Shown here piece by piece: positions 29,365 to 40,363 of a stretch of DNA of 64,000 nucleotides. The notes under the pieces are model-generated. The model did not search any database. It saw nothing but the letters and a program-made list of their open reading frames with translations, and was not told the DNA's origin. The stretch is from Leishmania mexicana MHOM/GT/2001/U1103 (taxonomy: Eukaryota; Euglenozoa; Kinetoplastea; Trypanosomatida; Trypanosomatidae): assembly GCF_000234665.1 (NCBI RefSeq), contig NC_018324.1, positions 1,918,942-1,982,941 of the forward strand, in the 5' to 3' direction. Within the stretch, counting starts at the first letter, position 1, and the number at the start of each line of letters is the position of its first letter. The translations under genes and the position numbers were made by a program.

Positions 29365-32071
29365 GCACCGTGGAGAAAATTACGTGTGGGTATGGGTGCA
29401 TGAGCATGTGCAGTGACAGTGCGAGTCGGTGTGATATGAGCGGAGGAGAAGGGGATAGCATCGTAAAGGAAAGAAAAGGGAAGGTGATGCAGGGAAAAAT
29501 GTCGCTGTCACAGAGTCGAGCTGATTAGATGGAGAGAGACCCATCGTCACCACTGTGGCAAGCAGCAAATTGGATAGCGCCAGGACAAGCTGGTTGACGT
29601 GTGAAACGGCCTCGTGCGACGTTCCGTGCACTCCTGTATCCTAACTGACCCGTCCTTCCGCGACTCGAGCACAGACACAGGGGCTGCATACGCCCCGACG
29701 AAACCCGGCACAAACAGGGGCTTTTGGCCGCAGGGGTCAAGTGTTCTTCGGTCCGGAAGACGTAGAAGGAATGTTCGAGAGCATGGGTGCGTTGAAAGGG
29801 ACACGAAGGATACGCAACAGGAGATGATCATCTTCCTTTTTTTCGCGTGCTTCTTCACGCCGAGACGGCAGAAAAGAACGAGTGGGAGAAAGACGCGGAA
29901 TACGGATAAGAGCATTGAGTGGCTTTGTCCTTGTGCGTGTATGTGTTGGGTGTACATCCTTACCGACCGACGCCTGCCACAAATCGCACAACAAGAGAAA
30001 TCAGCTCCTGTGAGCGTAGGTCTGTCTAGAAGCACTCACGTTTTTTTTCTTCGGCTGCTGATACTTCGCGTTGTCGAATTTCGGCGTCATCCGCTCGATC
30101 AGTGCGTTCTTATCCTCTCCGAGGCTGTCGACTACCTCATAGAAATGGCGTTCTTGATGCTGCAACAGCTGCTGAGTGGACGAAATCACCGTGTCCGTCC
30201 TATCGACCATATCTGACAGTAGCTGGTTCTCCCTTCCATCGAATTCGTTAGGTGGAGAGGAGCCTACGCTTACTACTGATGGCGGCTTTGCCGCACCAAC
30301 ACCCAAGGTGTCCTACTCTTTCGACAGAGCCGTTTGCGTCCTGGCACCGCTTTCCAGTAGCTGAACGCTTCAGGAGCATGGCTGAGTGACGCAGTCAGTC
30401 GCAGGAAAAGTGCCTTGAATGCTTCCACGGTGCCGCCCAGAGCGCTGTTCTTCGCCACAACGTGTTGGTGTGGAGCCCAGCTGAGCGTCGGGGCAGCAAC
30501 AGTCATCACGACACCGCCGCCGCCGAAGCCTGTCGACGGAGATGCAACGATTGCCGGCTCATGCGCAGAAAACCCATGAGCGGACATGTAGGGGGGATTC
30601 GAAGCACTGCTACTAGAATCGCTGAAGAGAGGAAGACGATGGGAAGCACTAGCAAAGAGACTCGCTACCGGTGTCGGTGACGTGCACAACGGCGGCGATG
30701 GCTGTACAGGGGCTGTGCTACCTGTCTGTGTGGTAGTCGCAGTTGCGCGCGCACCATCGTTGGAGCCTCTCTTCAGCGCCGGCACCTGGGACACCGGAAT
30801 CACTACGAGGCATAAGGTGAGCAAGAAGGTGAAAAACGGGGTGTGCGCCTCGCAGTCGATGGAGCGGGTGGGCGTGAGCATGTGTGCACGTCGTTTGGTG
30901 TCATTTGTTTATTTTACAATCAGCCACTCGACCGAAATTCGCTGTCATCACCCCCAGGCGGCACAACCACGCGGCGCGTGTGGTGAGGACAGCACTGAAC
31001 CGATCAAAGGAGACGTGTGTTCATCATGCATATGCGGAAACACTTGTGGAGAGCAGAGGGAAGCGGCCCAAGAAGAAAGAAGAGAGAAGAAAAGGTCAGG
31101 CCTCCAAGAGACATGAACGCGCAGTGAGCAGAAAACCACGCAGCGGGGCATGTCGACGAAAGGATCTGCCAATACTGTCAGAGAAGCGGACTAGAGCAGC
31201 CTCAATCTGTTGCCGCACCGCTACTCCCAGCAATGTGAAGAGTGAGCGATTTTTTTTCCTTCTTGCAAGGAGAAGGGCAGATGCGCGTTGCACCTTCGCC
31301 GATGATCGCGCACGTTTTTCCCCCGTTTGCTGGATGCACCTTGACCCACGGAGACTCGCTTACCTCGCCTAGACGACCAGTAACCATACCCCGTGCAGTT
31401 CACCTTTCTGGGTCACTCGCGGCTTCTCTCAGCTAATCATGGGAGGTTTCACTTTCTCTTGCTGCTTTCACCTTTGCCTTTGACCGTTCTCACATGGCTC
31501 TGCAGACAAACACGCAGACACAAAAGGTTGAGCACTGACGAGCAAGGCAGCACACACGGCGGCAGTCGCGTGTCCGCTCATGATTCGGCTTGTACCTGGT
31601 GTCTGCTTTCCCGCGTGTGATCTTCACCTGATGCGTTGTGCTTTTCGCGGGTAGAGGAAGGGAGTGGGACCGAGAGTTCGCGCGTGCGGTGGCAGGACAC
31701 ACACACACACTAACAGCATCAAAGAAGAGCAATAGGCGTGCGGGGTGAGTGAGGAAAAGGAAAGTACGCGAAGGGAGGGCACATACGACAGCCAGTCAAG
31801 AAATCACGGAAGCAAGCAAACAACAGCATGCGTTTCGGATGCTTAATGGCGCCGCAAAGGAGGGGGTTAAAGACCGAATTGTGAGCTGTAGTTAACGCAC
31901 CCTACCGGTGCTCACGCTTCTCCATGCGTCAGCTCCCTGACCACTGCGCACTGGTCTATTGAACACGCTGATCAGATCCAGTCTACTCACTCTACCCTGA
32001 TCGCACCTCGCGTCGTGATCCGTTAGCATGGTCCTTGATGAAAACTCGACGGTGGCGTTCCAATTTTGACC
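29365..32071. other. 2.7-kb spacer containing a possible broken gene
   Basis: There is no intact recognisable gene. Between about 30001 and 30881 two partly coding-like frames on the minus strand overlap in different phases, described as a possible pseudogene. The 30900-32071 part shows nothing clear. Confidence 0.5.
30001..30881 (-). pseudogene. Possible frame-broken gene: signal-like N-terminus, helical C-terminus
   Basis: An open frame from the ATG at 30881 starts with a hydrophobic stretch (FFTFLLTLCLVVIPVSQVPA), runs through a Ser/Pro/Thr-rich region and a helical segment (EAFKALFLRLTASL), and stops at 30273. In another phase the frame from about 30312 to 30001 gives a coding-like helical segment (ENQLLSDMVDRTDTVISSTQ, then HQERHFYEVVDSLGEDKNAL). 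In the third phase an ATG at 30379 overlaps both. Three phases with protein-like content over 900 bp suggest a degenerate gene, sequencing errors or chance. No family recognised. Confidence 0.25.
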
Positions 32072-32908
32072 TTAATCACTGGCGTCCATGTTGGTGAGCT
32101 TCAGACCGAAGCGCGGCGCGGCAGCACCCTCCCCGGAGGCGAGCGGAGCGGTCATCGTCAGCGTGAGCTTCCAGATGTCGTTCATGTTTCGGATAGCTGT
32201 CATGGTGTATGTGCCGTCTGACACATTTGTGTTGAACATGAGGCGAGCACCGCACGGCGAGCGGGCTTGCACGCCGGCGATAAAGCATCTGCGCTCTGCC
32301 ATGATGGCAGCATCCATGCAAGTGTGAAGAGGGATGCGAAGGTGCACCGATACGCCGTTCCACAGACTGTACTGACCAAGCAGATCACCTTTGCCGATGT
32401 GTGGGCACGCGTAGCGAACAATGATGGCCGTGAAGTCGCGCACCCCGCTTCGCTTGGGATCGTACTGCAGCGACGCGCCAGCGTAAACCTGATGGGACAC
32501 ACACGTCGTCACGTTTGCATCCGTCACAAAACCGTCGAGCGGCGACGACTTGCAGCTGGCGTTGAACACGGAATGCTTGGCTGTCACCTTCACAGAGGCG
32601 GCGGCAGCGTCCACCTCAACGTCGCTCAACGTGTTGTTGATTTTGGTGTGATAGATGATAGTAGGGAGGTACTCCCGCCAAGACGTGAAAGCGGCGGACA
32701 CCTTCGACTTGAGCGTCGTGTGGTAGCTCGGGCATTCGTAGGAGAGGTGAGCGCCGATGGCCTTGGAGCTGGCGAAGGGGAACGCGTTGAAACCCTTAGA
32801 CGCATCGTTCTCATTCGCGTCCAGCTGCCATCCACACACATCGCTACCCTTCGTCAAGTAGTCCTTCACCACGTTGGCGAGGTTTTTGTAGCTCGGCGGA
32901 GCCGACAT
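32072..32908 (-). CDS. VDAC-like mitochondrial outer-membrane porin (divergent)
   Basis: A 278-residue protein of the length typical for VDAC (about 280). The N-terminus MSAPPSYKNLANVVKDYLTK matches the porin N-terminal helix pattern of a PP.Y..L......D..TKG run. The remainder alternates short amphipathic strands without a hydrophobic helix, as in a beta-barrel, and near the end has LMFNTNVSDGTYTMTAIRN and FGLKLTNMD, which recall the last porin strands. VDAC-type barrels carry metabolites across the mitochondrial outer membrane. Sequence conservation outside the ends looks weak, and trypanosomatids have several VDAC-like paralogues, so I cannot say which one this is. The ATG at 32908 is chosen by the porin-like N-terminus; the upstream frame is leader-like. 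Confidence 0.65.
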   Translation of the reverse strand: MSAPPSYKNLANVVKDYLTKGSDVCGWQLDANENDASKGFNAFPFASSKAIGAHLSYECPSYHTTLKSKVSAAFTSWREYLPTIIYHTKINNTLSDVEVDAAAASVKVTAKHSVFNASCKSSPLDGFVTDANVTTCVSHQVYAGASLQYDPKRSGVRDFTAIIVRYACPHIGKGDLLGQYSLWNGVSVHLRIPLHTCMDAAIMAERRCFIAGVQARSPCGARLMFNTNVSDGTYTMTAIRNMNDIWKLTLTMTAPLASGEGAAAPRFGLKLTNMDASD

Positions 32909-35900
32909 GATTAATGTTCGTTTGTGTTCGTGGGTGTGGGTGGCCGGACGAGCGAAAGCAGAGCAAGAAAGCGTAACGATCCACGCGCTGCGCAGCTGCA
33001 ATGAGGGCACACGTGCGTTAAGCAATGAATAGAAAAATGATGAGGGACGATGCGCAGCAGCGCGGTGGGGGGAGAGAGGTCAGCTGGCCGATGCAGACCG
33101 GAGAGCGAAAACCGGTCGTGCAGCGAACGAGAACAGGACAGAGAAGACGGGTGAGGAGCTGTGACCGCGAAAGTGATGTATGCAGATGCGCGTACGCGGA
33201 GACACCCACACCCAGGCGCATCCCGTAGGCAGATATGCAGAGGTGGAGATGCAGTAAAGACGACGGCAACACCGCCCGACACGCGGCGCACGTGCAGTGG
33301 CAGAGGTAGAGAGGGAGAAGACAGGGAAAAAGAGAGGGTGCGCAGAAGTCTAGTCGAAAGAAGAGCGCACCGTGCTCATGGATTGGCCGCAGCGCGACCG
33401 GAGGATATGGACAGATGCCCTCGAAAAGGCGTTTCGACTCAAAAAAATGTCGTCGCCGCCCGAAAAGGGTCCAAGACGACTACCCCCACGCCCGCACACC
33501 AGGAGAAGAGGAGTGTCTGAGGTTTTGGGAACAGCGCTGGACAGTGCTGCAATATTGACAGGGAGAGCTCCTGAGTGCTGCCATTTCGCACTCATTGCAT
33601 CGCTGATCGTTAGCTTTCGTCCCCCCCTCCTCCCTCGACTGAGCGTGCAGGACTGGGTAACGAAAGTGTGCGTTCTCTGATGCTGGTCTTGAGTCGCCTA
33701 TCGGCTGTCTCTCCGGCGTACTCGCGCACACATTCTGCTCATCCACGTTTCGTCCGGCAAACTTCTTTCTGCTGTGTCCATGCGACCTCGAGCCCCACCC
33801 CCCTCCATAGTCAGCGCCTCCGTGCGTTCTAGCCCGAGTGCCGCGGTCTGGCAGGGGAAAATGCAGCTCCGCGGCGTGTCGTCTTCCCGCGTGGCACGTT
33901 ACCACTCCCAGTGAGCATCTCATTATCCTGTCCTGTCCCTCTCCGGGCCACCCGATGGGCAGCCCTGTCTTCAGAGTTCTTTGAGGGCTCGTGCGGCTGG
34001 TGCTGCTCCTCGGCGCGGAGAGGGGCTGCCAGGATCTTCTTCGGCCCGTTTAGTGCCTCTGCTGCGTAATCCGCCCCTGCACCCCTCAAGCAGTGCAAGA
34101 CGACGCTTGCATTCGCCTGTTGCCGGGCCTCGGTGCACTCGACATGCTTGACTGCGGCGTTCTCTGTCGGGGTGGTGGCTGGTGAAGCGATGAGCCTACC
34201 CAATCGTTCTGTTGCACTGGCGTGTCGTCTGCAGAAAGAGAGGGGAGGAGAGATTGTACGGAGGGAGGGGTATGTGCTGTGCACCTCCCATGCTGTGCGA
34301 GCAGAGGAGAGAATACACGCCAGAAGTGATGCAGTTAAGGAGGGGGTGGGTTGTTGGATCATGAGAGCGCACTCATCGCAGCCCTGTCCCTGGACCTAGA
34401 GGAGACGGCATGACGCGTTTTACCGACGGTTTCTACTTGCCACCCTCTAAAATCCCAGCAGCGTGTGAGAGCGATCTCGGACTTCTCGAGTCACCACCCC
34501 GCGGAGATTCGTAAGCAGAAGAGGAAGAGCAACGGGTTGACGGGGTGCTGACCGCCTCACCCCTCTTGTGACAAGCTTTTACCATGAGGCGCAAGAATTT
34601 CAACGTGTCCATTCTTCTGCCACAGAGCATGATTTGGGCTCCACTCCACCCCATTTGCCATAGGTTCACTCGCATAGTGCCAAGCAGTGATAGACATACC
34701 AGTACAGCAATGCGCCTACCCAGTCATGCGAGCGCGGCCGCGGCCTCGAACTCTACCTACTCCCCTCGCCTAGCAGGTCTCCTCACAGCAGCTCCCAACC
34801 CTGCCGGTCGCCACGCGATGCATCCCTCTGGCTGACTTAGGCACTCAGCAGTAGACAGTGATGGCCTGGTAGAATACGTTTGAGTCATGCTGACACGTTG
34901 TCCATCGCGCGGAAGATGCAAGCATCGTCAATGTCGCAGCTCGCTCCGACGCAACGCCACTCACAACCAGACCGCCGATAGCAGCAACGATACGCCTCTC
35001 TGGCCTCCCCACGTTTTCGGCACCTGATCCTGTCACCACCAGACGTGGTTCGGCATTGGCAGGGATACGGAGGGCTGCTGTAGCTTTCAAACACAGAGAG
35101 TGGGAGGGAGGGGGGGTGCTGAACCCTGTGATGCCGCGCACTGAGGTGCTCACCTCCCCGTCCTCCAGGAGCACAATACAGCAAATAAAGGAGAGAGAAA
35201 AGAGGCGACCACCGAATAAAGTGAGTGAACCCCGGTAAAGCAACACGCCGATTTGCACAAGTAGCGATGACATCCACAACGGCACAACACAGAGAGAGAA
35301 AGAGAATGAGAGGGCACACGTCAAGAGACAGATGAAACAAAACCAAGGCGGAGAAAAACGACGCTAAGAGACCCGCCTATGCATCATCCACGCATCATCG
35401 CGGAGGTTGGTGTGTGTTGTTTGCTTTTTTTTGGAAGGGGGGTGCGGAGAGAGTAGGATGGCGAGTGTGTGCATCACTGGCTTGTATAGAGGAACCTGAA
35501 AGGAAAGGAGAGTGGTGAATCCGTGAAGGCCGCCTTCAAGCCCAACTCACCACCTCCAGTCCACACATACGCGCACATCCTCGCCCTCACCCACGTGAGC
35601 GTGACAGTCACAACAAACGGAAGAGAGAACAAGAGAGAGAGCGACGTGCATCGGGCTACGCGAGCAAGGATACCAAACGCATACGTACATACACACACAT
35701 GCACAGAGAAAACGAAAGAAGAAAGAAAACATGGTGAAAAGCAACGGAGCGCCCGAGCACAGACACAGAGAGAGATAGACAGAGATAGACACCACCACCA
35801 CCACCATCAAAGCCATCACGCGTATGCAGTGGTGAACAGTCACAGAGAAGAGAGAGAAAGCAAAATGCAACCCAAAGGGTGGTGGTGATGGAAGTCCTGG

Positions 35901-36131
35901 GAGGGGGAAGGGGAGGGGAAGGCCAAATGCGCACAGGCAGACTAACAAACCGCAAAAAGGTCGCTCGCATTACCCTGCTCAACAAAATAATGAAGAAGCC
36001 TGCTCCTCCTTCGAGCAGCACGGACCGATCCCATCTCGGAGCTAAGATGAGGGACGTCGAAAACAATGGGAAGGCGATAGCGAGAAGAGGATCAACAGGT
36101 ACCTCAAACGCATCGGCGCATTTGACTCCTT
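32909..36131. other. 3.2-kb spacer with two weak coding candidates
   Basis: This is the longest gap in the window. It contains a coding-like minus-strand frame at 33829-34362 with a strong orphan splice acceptor at 34229-34230, and a minus-strand ORF at 34845-35273 that starts with a hydrophobic stretch. Neither is recognisable. The rest is low-complexity spacer. Confidence 0.5.
34229..34230 (-). promoter_or_regulatory. Strong orphan trans-splice acceptor candidate
   Basis: On the minus strand CTCCCCTCTCTTTCTGCAG is an almost ideal polypyrimidine tract plus CAG. The nearest annotated downstream start (the VDAC-like gene at 32908) is 1.3 kb away, so the site may process an unannotated transcript or be a distal alternative. 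Confidence 0.4.
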
Positions 36132-37658
36132 CTAGTTCACCGTGTGACCTTCAAGAAAGGCATCGAAATCATCTGCGTCCTTTGGTAAGCCCGTGGTCGG
36201 TGGGGCGGGCGCCGCTGCGGCCTCCACTGCCAGGGCGGACTCGGATGCTGCATGGAGTGGCGCTGGCGTCTCCTCCGCCCCACTCTCTTCCGCTGCTTCT
36301 GCATGCATGGGTGACGGCGACGCCGCATTGGAGCTAGTGGGCGTGGTTGTAGCGAAGTCGCCCACAGCAGGCGATGCCGCCGGAGGAGATGGTACCGGCG
36401 TCGACCCCGGCTCCTCTATGGATAGCACGGGTGACTTGGGCACTGAAGACGTAGCCTGTGGCGCAGACTGCCCATTCTCCAACAAGTCCTCCACTACTGG
36501 AGCAGCAGCGAGGGGCGGAGTAGACACCGGCGCCGGAGAGATGCCTGTCATTCTGACGTTCCCGCTCGGCACCTCAGCGCGTGGCGGTGGCAGGCGTTGT
36601 TGCATCCCCGCCTCCTGAAAAGCAGAGACGTCGCCGCTGTTCTGCTCTGTGTCAACAGCGGAGCGCATTAGGGTTTGCTGCACTGCTGACGGCAACGCTG
36701 ACGACCCCTCGGGCGTGGCGTCAGCGAGTGGCTGTGCCATCGACTTTTCAACCTTCGCCAGCACAGCCGACTGACTGTCAGAGACGGTCCGCAGTAAGTC
36801 GCGGTCCAGCTGCAGGTTCGAGGACAGTAGAATTGTGACGTAAATGTGGTCGTCGCGCAGCTGGGACACGTAGCTCAGCACAACTTCATCATCGCGCAAA
36901 CATACCTCGGGATTCGTCTCGGCATTGTTTACGTAATCAGAAAACGTCATGCACGTTTCCAGCATCGCCGACACACGCTCAGAGGTGGGAAGGTCGATTG
37001 CGATGGCGTTCACGATATTGCGCTTGTCGCGGTGATGACCGTGCGAGTGTGCCCCGTGTAAGTTGCGACCAACATCCGAGCGCTGGCTCGGCTGTCGGCG
37101 ATTATGGTTGGGGCCCCGAACCTCCACCTTCATGCGTGCGTTGCGTTCCGGTTCGAGGCCCTCGAAGCAATTCGGCCCCATCTGGTTTCGGACGTCGTCG
37201 GCGAGCGTCGTCAGGATGTAGCACTCCTCGGCGGGGTGGCCGCGAAACCAGATGCTGAGGTTGAGCGTCAGCAAGAGCGCTGACTCTTTCGCTTGCATCG
37301 CGCGGCCGGTCGTTGGCTGCACGCACGCGACAGCGACCAGATCGCGCAGAAGACCCTTCTGCGTCGCCACTTCAACGTGAAACCCTGTTGAGCAGTTCTT
37401 GATCATCGACTCCAGCAGCTGGATCGTCAGGTGCTTGACGGCGACGTGAGAATCCGCGATACGGCGCCGGATTGCTCGCACAACGTCAACGGTCGCCTCG
37501 GGTTTCTTGTTCACCGTCTCACAGAGAAATTTGACGTGCTCGTAGGTGGGAATGAGGAGTTGCGGAGCGGTGCACTCCTCCACGATGTCGATGTAAGAGT
37601 TCGGAATAAGGCGTAACGCCTTATCCTTGATCTCCTCAATGAGCGACAGTTGGACCAT
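36132..37658 (-). CDS. VHS-domain trafficking protein (TOM1/GGA-like architecture)
   Basis: A 508-residue protein. The N-terminal helical superhelix (about residues 7-145) fits a VHS domain: VDVVRAIRRRIADSHVAVKH, then LTIQLLESMIKNCSTGFHVE and a QAKESALLLTLNLSIWF block. A charged linker with a His-rich patch (HSHGHHRDKR) leads to a second helical unit (about 235-330: LETCMTFSDYVNNAE and LSYVSQLRDDHIYVTI) placed like a GAT domain. From about 340 the tail is disordered and rich in Pro, Ser, Ala and Glu, and ends with an acidic DADDFDAFLEGH motif that could bind an adaptor or clathrin. VHS proteins sort ubiquitinated cargo at endosomes or the Golgi. The start is the ATG at 37658 (MVQLSLIEE); the upstream frame is leader. 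Confidence 0.8.
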   Translation of the reverse strand: MVQLSLIEEIKDKALRLIPNSYIDIVEECTAPQLLIPTYEHVKFLCETVNKKPEATVDVVRAIRRRIADSHVAVKHLTIQLLESMIKNCSTGFHVEVATQKGLLRDLVAVACVQPTTGRAMQAKESALLLTLNLSIWFRGHPAEECYILTTLADDVRNQMGPNCFEGLEPERNARMKVEVRGPNHNRRQPSQRSDVGRNLHGAHSHGHHRDKRNIVNAIAIDLPTSERVSAMLETCMTFSDYVNNAETNPEVCLRDDEVVLSYVSQLRDDHIYVTILLSSNLQLDRDLLRTVSDSQSAVLAKVEKSMAQPLADATPEGSSALPSAVQQTLMRSAVDTEQNSGDVSAFQEAGMQQRLPPPRAEVPSGNVRMTGISPAPVSTPPLAAAPVVEDLLENGQSAPQATSSVPKSPVLSIEEPGSTPVPSPPAASPAVGDFATTTPTSSNAASPSPMHAEAAEESGAEETPAPLHAASESALAVEAAAAPAPPTTGLPKDADDFDAFLEGHTVN

Positions 37659-40363
37659 TGTTGTGAGAGTGGAGGGGTGGGGTGTTTGTGTTGGTGGCCA
37701 ACCTGGCGAACACAGAGGGACCGAAAAGCACGGTCGCACGGGACGCGTATGAGGATATGAGCGTCTGCGTGTATGCTGATGTGGAACGCAACGATCGTGA
37801 GCAAAAACAAACTCGAGAAAAAAGGCGCCTACAGTGGAATCGCAACAATGACGATGAGGACAGGAAGGTATGTGGGAGGAGGGAGGCGGGGCGATCTTCG
37901 ACGTGGGCAAAGCGGTCGCCCAGTGGCGTCAAGATCGACGAGGAGGAAGATATGCGATGGGGACGACAAAAGCTCCCCAAGCAACGAAACCGCGGGCGAG
38001 CTGTAATAGACGTAAGAGAATGAAACAAGGAAACACGAAGGGCAGCTATATGTGCTCTCTAATTGTGCGGTTGGGCAGTCGACGATGGCGACAGCAAGAC
38101 GTTTGAGAACGCGACGCGTCGTCAAGAGACGGGGAGCCAAACAGGAAGGGAAAAAAGCCCAACAGTAGAGTCATAGGGGGAAAGAACAGCCTTGTCACAC
38201 GACCAGAGGTGGTTGAAGGGTGGCAGACGCGCATAAGTTAGGCAGTGACACAGCAAATGTGCTCGCTGGCGGTTCGACCTCTCCAAGGAGACCTCAATGA
38301 GACAAAGAAATCATCATAGCCTCGCAGGGGAAAAGAGCGGAGACATCATCCACGTCTCGTGTTACACCTCACATGGACCGTTCGACGAACAGTGACGCCG
38401 CACCAGAACCGCAAAGCGCCATCACAAACGACAAAGAGGTCATTTACGTGGCCCCAAACGAGTCGATCCGATACAGCCGCCTGCGACTCCGTCCCCAATG
38501 GACGGACTGTCAGCCGTTTTCCTCGCCTACATTCGTGAGGCAGGGGGGATGTCAGGGCACACATCCCCTCTACAAAACTCTGCCTTTCACGCTTAACGAA
38601 AGGTTGCTGTTTCGAAGGGAGGATACTCTCTATTCAATGTAGTCGCACACCCGCTGAAGCGCTCTCTTAGGAACCATGGCGTGGTGGCTGCGCCCAAGAA
38701 AAAAAAACGTACGGCAGTGAAGACAACAACAAGGGTACCGGTCTATGCGTGCGCGTGTGTGGATGCGTCTTGGCCGCTTGTGAGACAGGGAAGGGGGGAG
38801 AATATGGAAAGAGAGCCCGGCAAAAGAAAGACATAAATGCCTTGTGTAGGGCGTGAAGGCGAGGGCGGAGGCACCTGTGCGCTGTGACCGTCCACACATC
38901 TGCGTCTCACTCTCTCTCTTTGCGGCTCTTCTGCGAAGAAGCCAAAGCATCGAAAGACAGCGAAACACCTTCGAGCCACAGAGCACAATGCGCCCAGCAC
39001 ACAAGTCCAAATGTGAAAACGACGACAGGCCAAACGAGAAACAATCAAATGCGCCTTTGTTTTCTCTTCTTGTTGGTGCGCGTCTCCCTCCTCCTCCTCC
39101 CCGCCAGCTTAACACAACTGTCAGAAAGGATCCACGACAAGAAAGGAGGACAGCTGGAGAGGGCACTCGCACCACACCCACACACACATACATACACATA
39201 AATGCACATCCTCAACCACACGCACATGCACACACACCCGATGCGGTGACACGGTCTACTCTTAAAGCCGAGGCACTAATGAAGGAGAATGAGGGACAAA
39301 CCAGAAAAAAAAGACACATAGAGGCAGGCGGACGCAGGGTTTGTCGAGTCCGCGGGGAAGGCGTTGTGTCTGCACCATCAAAGGACAAAGGCATCAGCGA
39401 CACACAAAAAAAAGAAAATTTAACATGCGCTCTTGTAGATTCCGTTCTCCTCGTGTGTGCGTGCGTGTGTGTGTGTGTGTGTGCCTAGGTTGTTTCTGCG
39501 CATCGGAGCCAACGAACAAAACCCGCATGGCCAGATATAGATGAGAGAGGGAGGAGGAAGGGGCGACAAGGAGCACAGCGAGTGGCATTTGACGACATGG
39601 CAAGCAATCGGCAGTCCATTGAACACCCGCACCCATGAAGAAGACAAAACAGAAGCGAAAACATATGCATGAATGCGTACAGGTGGGAGAGGCAGCGGTA
39701 CAGAAAAGCGAAACCCCAAAGAAAAAAGGGGAAAAAGTAAGCCACGAGGACGAGGAAAGGCAAGCAACGGCGAACAAACGAAAAGGAGACACATAATGTG
39801 CGCGGCAAAGCCCCGGCATCACTACAGACTCGTTGGGGAAAGAAAGAAGAGAGGTGAAAACAGCACAGCATCGCAAGAGGCCTCCACGCCCACGTGCGCC
39901 GCACCATCCATTACTCGTCTTGCGCCTGCGATCCGCCAACCCTAGCTCCCAGGAACATCAAGGCAGAGGGGCAACGAGACTAGCGAGCAACCATCAAGAA
40001 TGCCGAGCGAGAGCATCTGAGCACGCTTTCCAGGCACTCTGCTCGGATTTACATGTTCGGCCTACTCGTAAATGCTCAAGAGATGTGGCGAAACAACAGC
40101 AAAGAACGAGAGACACGACGCGAAACGCAGACAAAAAAGAAAAACAAAGGCTAACCGCCGAAAATCATAATAGTGAAAGAAAACCCAAGAAAAAAAGAAG
40201 CGGCAACGTACCGAATAAAAGCGAGTCGATGAGGGCCTCGATGGTGCGCGTCGGGAAATGTGACGGGGACTGTGTGTGAGAGTGTGTGTGTGTGTGTATC
40301 TGTGGTACGCACAGAGACTCCCACACGCGGAGTACTCGAAGAAAACACGGCACAGGTGCCGCA
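37659..40363. other. 2.7-kb intergenic spacer
   Basis: No convincing gene on either strand. It holds a GT repeat at about 39462-39483, CA-rich stretches near 39180-39240, and A-rich stretches around 40130-40200. Confidence 0.6.

Noticed and set aside
30020..30045. GTGAGT as a possible cis-intron donor
   Set aside because: Cis-introns are known in only a few trypanosomatid genes, and I found no matching branch site, acceptor and continuing coding frame.
38271..38290. GGTTCGA-like sequence resembling a tRNA T-arm
   Set aside because: No cloverleaf could be built around it, and no A-box lies at the right distance.
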